Below the pieces are notes generated by a model. That model did no database searches and was not told where the DNA came from. It saw nothing but the letters and a program-made list of their open reading frames with translations. Positions 59,740 through 64,000 of a stretch of DNA of 64,000 nt are shown here, one piece after another. Location: contig NW_024609837.1 in assembly GCF_016920785.2 (NCBI RefSeq), positions 39,983,543-40,047,542 on the forward strand, read 5' to 3'. Every line of letters begins with the position of its first letter. The first letter of the stretch is position 1. This DNA comes from Ixodes scapularis (taxonomy: Eukaryota; Arthropoda; Arachnida; Ixodida; Ixodidae). The translations under genes were made by a program, and so were the position numbers.

Positions 59740-59864
59740 GCTCATCCAGATCGAAACGGGCAGGCGTGGGGATTAAAATCAGTATCCCTGGGTTCTGCGA
59801 CGCAAGCTTTCGCTCCACGTGCTTTTAGCCGGTCTGTGCTAGCCCACTCGGCCACCGATCCCGC
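59740..59864 (-). repeat. tRNA-derived SINE head
   Basis: On the minus strand from 59864: GCGGGATCGGTGGCCGAGTGGGCTAGCAC, with a perfect box A (TGGCCGAGTGG) of Ser/Leu type. It continues through TAAAAGCACGTGG to a degenerate box B-like GTTTCGATCTGG at about 59746-59757. The distance is longer than in a tRNA, as in tRNA-derived SINEs. Ixodid ticks have such a SINE (Ruka, by general knowledge), but I cannot compare sequences here. The 3' end is not defined. Confidence 0.5.
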
Positions 59865-60129
59865 TTTTTATTGGTCTGCTAACGCTGGTAGCGTTACGCC
59901 ACGATGAACAAGGGGAAAAGCGCACCCGGAAAACAGTCACTCAAGTCAACATACACTCCAAAGAAAGAGATAGTGACGCAGCGCTGACTGACAAATCTTG
60001 GGTGTATTTACACTTTCTACTCTTCTTCTATCTCTATTATAGGCTAGGGCCAGGGAGAATAACTGGTCTTTTTTTTTCCTTTTCTTTCTATATGAAGATA
60101 ATTTTAAAGCTAACTAAATTAAAATTAAT

Positions 60130-61010
60130 GTAAGGCTAGGTAGTCTAAATCTTTTTTGTGATAAGGTTAAAGGCGGAGTACTAAGACATCTGTCGCTATG
60201 TTTCGCAAAGTTCTCTGCCTCGATAATTTCTCTTGTAAGATGGTTGCGGTGCTTGCCAAGCACGGCGTAGTTACTCAGCAGCACTGAGCAGCCACAGTCT
60301 CGACAGTGAATGCCTAAATGTCCGGAGTTGTTATTGGTGAATGGGTTCTTATGCTCACGAAGGCGGTCGTTAAGACACCTTCCGGTCTAACCTATGTAGA
60401 GTTTTCCACAAGGGAGGAAAAGGAGTACACCACCTTCTCTGTACAAGGGACAAAGGTGTTCTTATGCTTCTTTTTGCAACCGACAGATGTAATTGGTGGG
60501 GCATTTACTTTCTTGCGCAAGCTGCGAAGTTCGTTAGGAGCTGAGAAGATGACTTTCAAGCTTACTCGATTAGGTATTTTCTTCAGTCCGTGAGAAAAAT
60601 TATGAATATATGGCACAATGATGGGTTTCTTTGTTTTGTCTCTTTGCCTTTGTTGAGTGCAAACATCTTGCCTACTTTCATTGATGAGCTTTTCGGCCGC
60701 TGATGTTAATAACAAGATTGGGTATCCTGCGCGCTTTAGTCTTGAGACTACCCCGTCAAAGCTCGTTGGAATCGAATGCGAGCAGGATTTCGTGAGCGAG
60801 TTTTTGAGGCATAACCGGACGATGCTCCTTTTAACAAGTTTTGAATGGGCCGAGTTGAAGGGTAATAGCGTTTTTTTCCCCTGGGCTTATAAGACCAGCA
60901 TAAATGGTGGGGTAACATGAAGAGTCGAAGATCCAGGAATCTTAAAGAGCGCTCGTTTAGAAGTTCATGAGTGATTTCCAAAGATTCCTGGATCTTCGAC
61001 TCTTCATGTT
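60130..61010 (-). pseudogene. Penelope-like element fragment (RT end + GIY-YIG)
   Basis: Minus-strand frames give the C-terminal part of a Penelope-like polyprotein. The RT tail motif RSLRFLDLRLF is at about 60945-60910. A linker follows, with AAEKLINESR and PYIHNFSHGLKKIPNR (about 60700-60590). A frame break precedes a GIY-YIG endonuclease segment: GKLYIG then a stop, then TGRCLNDRLREH (about 60400-60350) and the zinc-binding-like H..HCRDCGC (about 60310-60280). The catalytic RT core is missing. Such elements retrotranspose using an RT-GIY-YIG protein. This copy is 5'-truncated and broken by at least one stop and two frame changes. Confidence 0.9.
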
Positions 61011-61031
61011 ACCCCACCGTTTATGCTGGTC
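60893..61031. repeat. 51-bp inverted repeat at Penelope 5' edge
   Basis: 60893-60943 and 60981-61031 are inverted copies with one mismatch, separated by 37 bp. The left arm is part of the RT coding sequence on the minus strand. The right arm is the same sequence flipped, lying just beyond the 5' truncation point. Partial inverted copies at the 5' edge are characteristic of Penelope-like insertions. Confidence 0.9.
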
Positions 61032-61049
61032 CTATTCGTAAAGCCGCAG

Positions 61050-61390
61050 CCTGTGACGTCATATGACGTCACAACGACGTTACATGGTACAAAACCATAA
61101 TGACGTCGCACCACACAGTGTTGCGTGACTTATACACTAATCAGGTTTCGCGCAATAAATTTAACAGAGATATTGACGTCACGTCACCTGATGTGAAGTG
61201 GCCTATATGCCAATCTAGTTTCTCCACTACGTTTAGCGGGGAAACGTAAGGTGATCCATTCACCAATTCAGTTTCCCTGCTAAAAAATTTAGCGGAAAAA
61301 TTAACCTCCCGTGACCTACACACCAATTCAATTTCTCCACCAAATTCAGCGGGGAAATTGACGTCATGTGACCTGATGTCACGTGATGCC
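61050..61390. repeat. CRE-rich CTAAATTTAGC array
   Basis: 61052-61069 is the palindrome TGACGTCATATGACGTCA. After it come four long-period units (about 61140-61385) with (A)AATTTAGCGGGGAAA and GTCACGTCACCTGATGT or GACGTCATGTGACC spacers, as at 12430-12868. No coding sequence. Confidence 0.75.
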
Positions 61391-62799
61391 AGAACGTTTC
61401 AGTTATGCAACACAATTGCTTAGCCATGTTTGTGCCATTAAAATACCAAACGTGCTCGATTGTCAAGGTTATGCCGACACAGAACTAGCAACGCATCTGG
61501 AACAAGGCAGTGAAGGAACTTCAAAATAAACATCCGTCCAAAAAACCTTTATCCGCGATGAAAAAAACAGATTTGCAACCTTAAGACGCGGCGAGGAGCA
61601 CAGTGAGCGAGCTGACCCATTAGCTTCGTACGGAATGAACTCGCGCCTGCATCCTAAATCAAACTTTTTCATCACAGTATAAACCGTTGTAAAACAATTG
61701 TTGCATGCGTCCATGAACACCGCCCTCGCAAGAAGACGGCAGCACCAAGAGGAAGTCTTAATGCAGTTTATCACTCGAAAAGGCGGTGTTTGTCGACCAC
61801 AAATATTTTTGACAACGCTCGTTAATCTTGAGTGTCAAAGATCAAGCCTCGCCTAGTGGCTTGCATCATCGCCGAGTCTGTTGCCGACATAAAGTGTGAA
61901 AATGCAGCACTCGCTTGCAGAACCACCCACGCGATAAGTTATTCTTTTTAAATAGAGTCTGCATGGTAGAGTGTGGACTGATGATATTTGGCAATCCCGA
62001 GAAGTTAGAAGCAAAACTTGACCGAAGGTGCCTGAGGACATGCAATGTCGACGAGACCTGAACGGTTCCGCAATCTATAACTTCGGCTTCAACGGACGCG
62101 CAGCAAAATGATAGGACAGGTAGAAGCGCTGTATTATATCCTGTCAGAGGAGAGTAATAAACGTGCCATTTGTGGCGTTCTCGCAGTTTAGTAAGATATC
62201 TTATTAAACCGTGAGAACGCCACAAAATGATTCGTCAGTGTTCCCACGTTGGTTTCACCTAATGCAGCTACAGTTGTAAGTACAGCGTGCATAATTAAGC
62301 GATTACTATACGGGATATCCTATCAGTCATACTTCATCATATAAGAAGATGAGCTGTTATTGAACATAAACCGTAAATTCGAAAGGCACACCACGCATCT
62401 TGTAAACGGGAAAATTAAAAGAAAACAACAAGAGAATGCTGTTTCATCATTCTGATTAATTTATTTCGTCATTCTTTGTGCAGACCAGACGGGCTGGAAT
62501 TTACTTTCAGAAGAGGTAATTACAATTTCGAAAAATGTTGTTTTTTGTTTTGCTTATGTAAAATAATACGAAAATTCTGTTGAAGTGTAAGGATTTATGT
62601 TTTCTTGTTTTTTGGATGTAATTAAAATCGTATTTGTGTACGCATTGCTATACGAACCACCCTCCCCTTTTTCCCTAATGCTTAACGGCGCAGCAGGTAT
62701 TGTGTTAATAATATATATAGAAAAATATAAATATAAAAATATATTTAAATAAACGTAAATATATAAAAATGTAACAATATATAAATTAGCTCTTACTTG
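61391..62799. other. Unassigned DNA
   Basis: 62164-62224 holds an inverted pair around TTGTGGCGTTCTC.CAGTTTA (arms of about 25 bp) flanking AGATATCTT, a possible small foldback. 62700-62790 is nearly pure A/T. No gene recognised. Confidence 0.45.
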
Positions 62800-62807
62800 T
62801 TTCTATT

Positions 62808-63830
62808 ATGGCGACGGTAGTATCCCATCAAGACCAGCGGTTTGTTCAGAAGAGCGGAGTCTGCATTGGCTCTCGGGTGGCCCCCTTGATTCGGTGTCGT
62901 GTTCCATTCAGCATCCGGAATCGCCATACAACAAGTCATATGTCTGATGATATCTTGATTTTCTGCTATAAGGAAGCGGGAGAGCCAAGTTTTGGTACCT
63001 TGAATATGTCATGAGGTGCTTTGGACAAGCTGCATGCGAATGACGTTCAAGCACAAACTGCCTGTAAATAAAACTATTAGGTTCCTCGATCCGAACTTAG
63101 ACTTCAAATGAGGCCACGTTGAAATGAGGTATCAAGCTCGTTCTTGTAAAGGATTTCTACCGTTCGACCCCAAGCATTCAAAAACGTTAAACGAGGAGTC
63201 GCCACCACAGTACTAACATCCTCCTTAAGAATGCCTTGTGAACGTTAGGTTGATAGAAGTCTCGATATGCAAATATCTAGGCTATTTGAAGCTGAGTATC
63301 TAAACGCGCTTCTGATAGAACTATGCGAAAAGATGCGCAAGAATTTGAAGAGCGGTCCGGGAGACATACGACAGCAGAAGCATAAGCCTGGAATAGTGGT
63401 AGCGGAATATCTTCAGGGCATTACCCACACGCTAAAGAAGATAGCAGGCCGGCAAAGGGTACACGTCGTATTTTCAGCAGCGAACAAGAGATATTCCATG
63501 TGTGGCAAGACTAACAAGGCACAAAACGCAAACGAAAACTAATGTCACATAGCACACAAGACCAAGTACGTCAAACCGCAAAGAGAAGTCATCGATAGGA
63601 TTCCCATGACGTGTGGGAAATCTCATACAAGCGAAACAGGATGCTGTATAAATGATAGAGCAAGTAAACTTACCGCATTTTACGATCCTTAACAGCAACA
63701 GGACACATAGCAGCTTACTGTCGTATATGCTAATGTGAAGGAAGACTACACGAAGTTGACATTGTGGGAAGACACACACAAAAAAAACTTACAGGTGGAT
63801 TGCTGGGTGCCCTAACCACCAAGGATAAGA
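62808..63830 (+). pseudogene. Penelope-like element fragment, plus strand
   Basis: The first frame (62808-63014) contains the RT motif SGVCIGSRVAPLI and SDDILIF. The catalytic YVDD block that should follow is absent, and the sequence jumps to the RFLDPNLDF-like thumb motif (about 63080-63110). A second frame (63267-63542) carries ALLIELCEKM, GIVVAEYLQGITHTLKKIA and VVFSAANKRYSMC, typical of the RT-endonuclease linker. A decayed GIY-YIG region (IPMTCGKS..., then CGINDRA-like) continues to about 63830 through several stops. It is a different lineage from the 60-61 kb copy judging by sequence, and is inactive. Confidence 0.88.
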
Positions 63831-64000
63831 GGGAGCAATGTGTCGGTTTTCTTTCAGTTGCACTCCACCACAAGAAGGAAGCGTTCCTGCGGGGATCCGA
63901 GCAGAGAAAAAGACACAAAAAATATGCGAAACCACCTCATCCCGAAAAGCAGAAATTGTGATCACGCTAAAAGAAAAGGAAAATATAATTTACACGATAA

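Overview
The window looks like a gene-poor, transposon-dense stretch of a large arthropod nuclear genome. An ixodid (hard) tick is my best guess. The evidence is the mix of Penelope-like, Ty3/Gypsy, mariner, hAT and short LTR elements, tRNA-derived repeats, long homopolymers and AT microsatellites, and the absence of any prokaryotic gene organisation. The tick assignment rests on overall repeat style and is inference. I found no intact host protein-coding gene. Every recognisable protein signature belongs to a mobile element and is broken by stops or frame changes.

Layout. 1-1.06 kb holds an inverted copy of a composite repeat. 1.82-3.48 kb is a TIR-bounded element with a second copy at 30.71-32.36 kb. 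3.48-7.44 kb is a wrecked Ty3/Gypsy locus: LTR end, inverted LTR scrap, decayed RNase H/integrase region, a ~590-bp tandem repeat, then another LTR end. 9.4-10.3, 12.4-12.9, 39.4-40.3 and 61.1-61.4 kb carry arrays built on the palindrome GCTAAATTTAGC. 15.0-15.8 kb is a three-copy diverged tandem repeat containing a long hairpin. 18.4-19.15 kb is a palindromic mariner derivative. 19.2-19.6 kb is a possible solo LTR beside a tRNA-like relic. 23.88-24.22 kb is a tRNA-Ser gene cut at its anticodon by a TA-flanked MITE. 24.7-25.0 kb is a near-perfect 307-bp palindrome. 29.56-30.40 kb is a non-autonomous hAT element with an 8-bp target duplication. 50.66-52.05 kb is a complete 1.39-kb LTR element with paired 261-bp LTRs and a short ORF. 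53.14-53.38 kb is a 247-bp MITE. 60.1-61.03 and 62.8-63.8 kb are two Penelope-like fragments in opposite orientation.

Long tracts between these (about 7.4-9.4, 16-18.4, 19.6-23.8, 25-29.5, 32.4-35, 37-38.8 and 40.3-46.9 kb) show only AT-rich sequence, homopolymers and short ORFs with no family signature. The best observations are structural: the interrupted tRNA-Ser, the inverted mariner dimer, the compact LTR element, and TIR-bounded units that carry palindromic arrays. I see no convincing new biochemical system.
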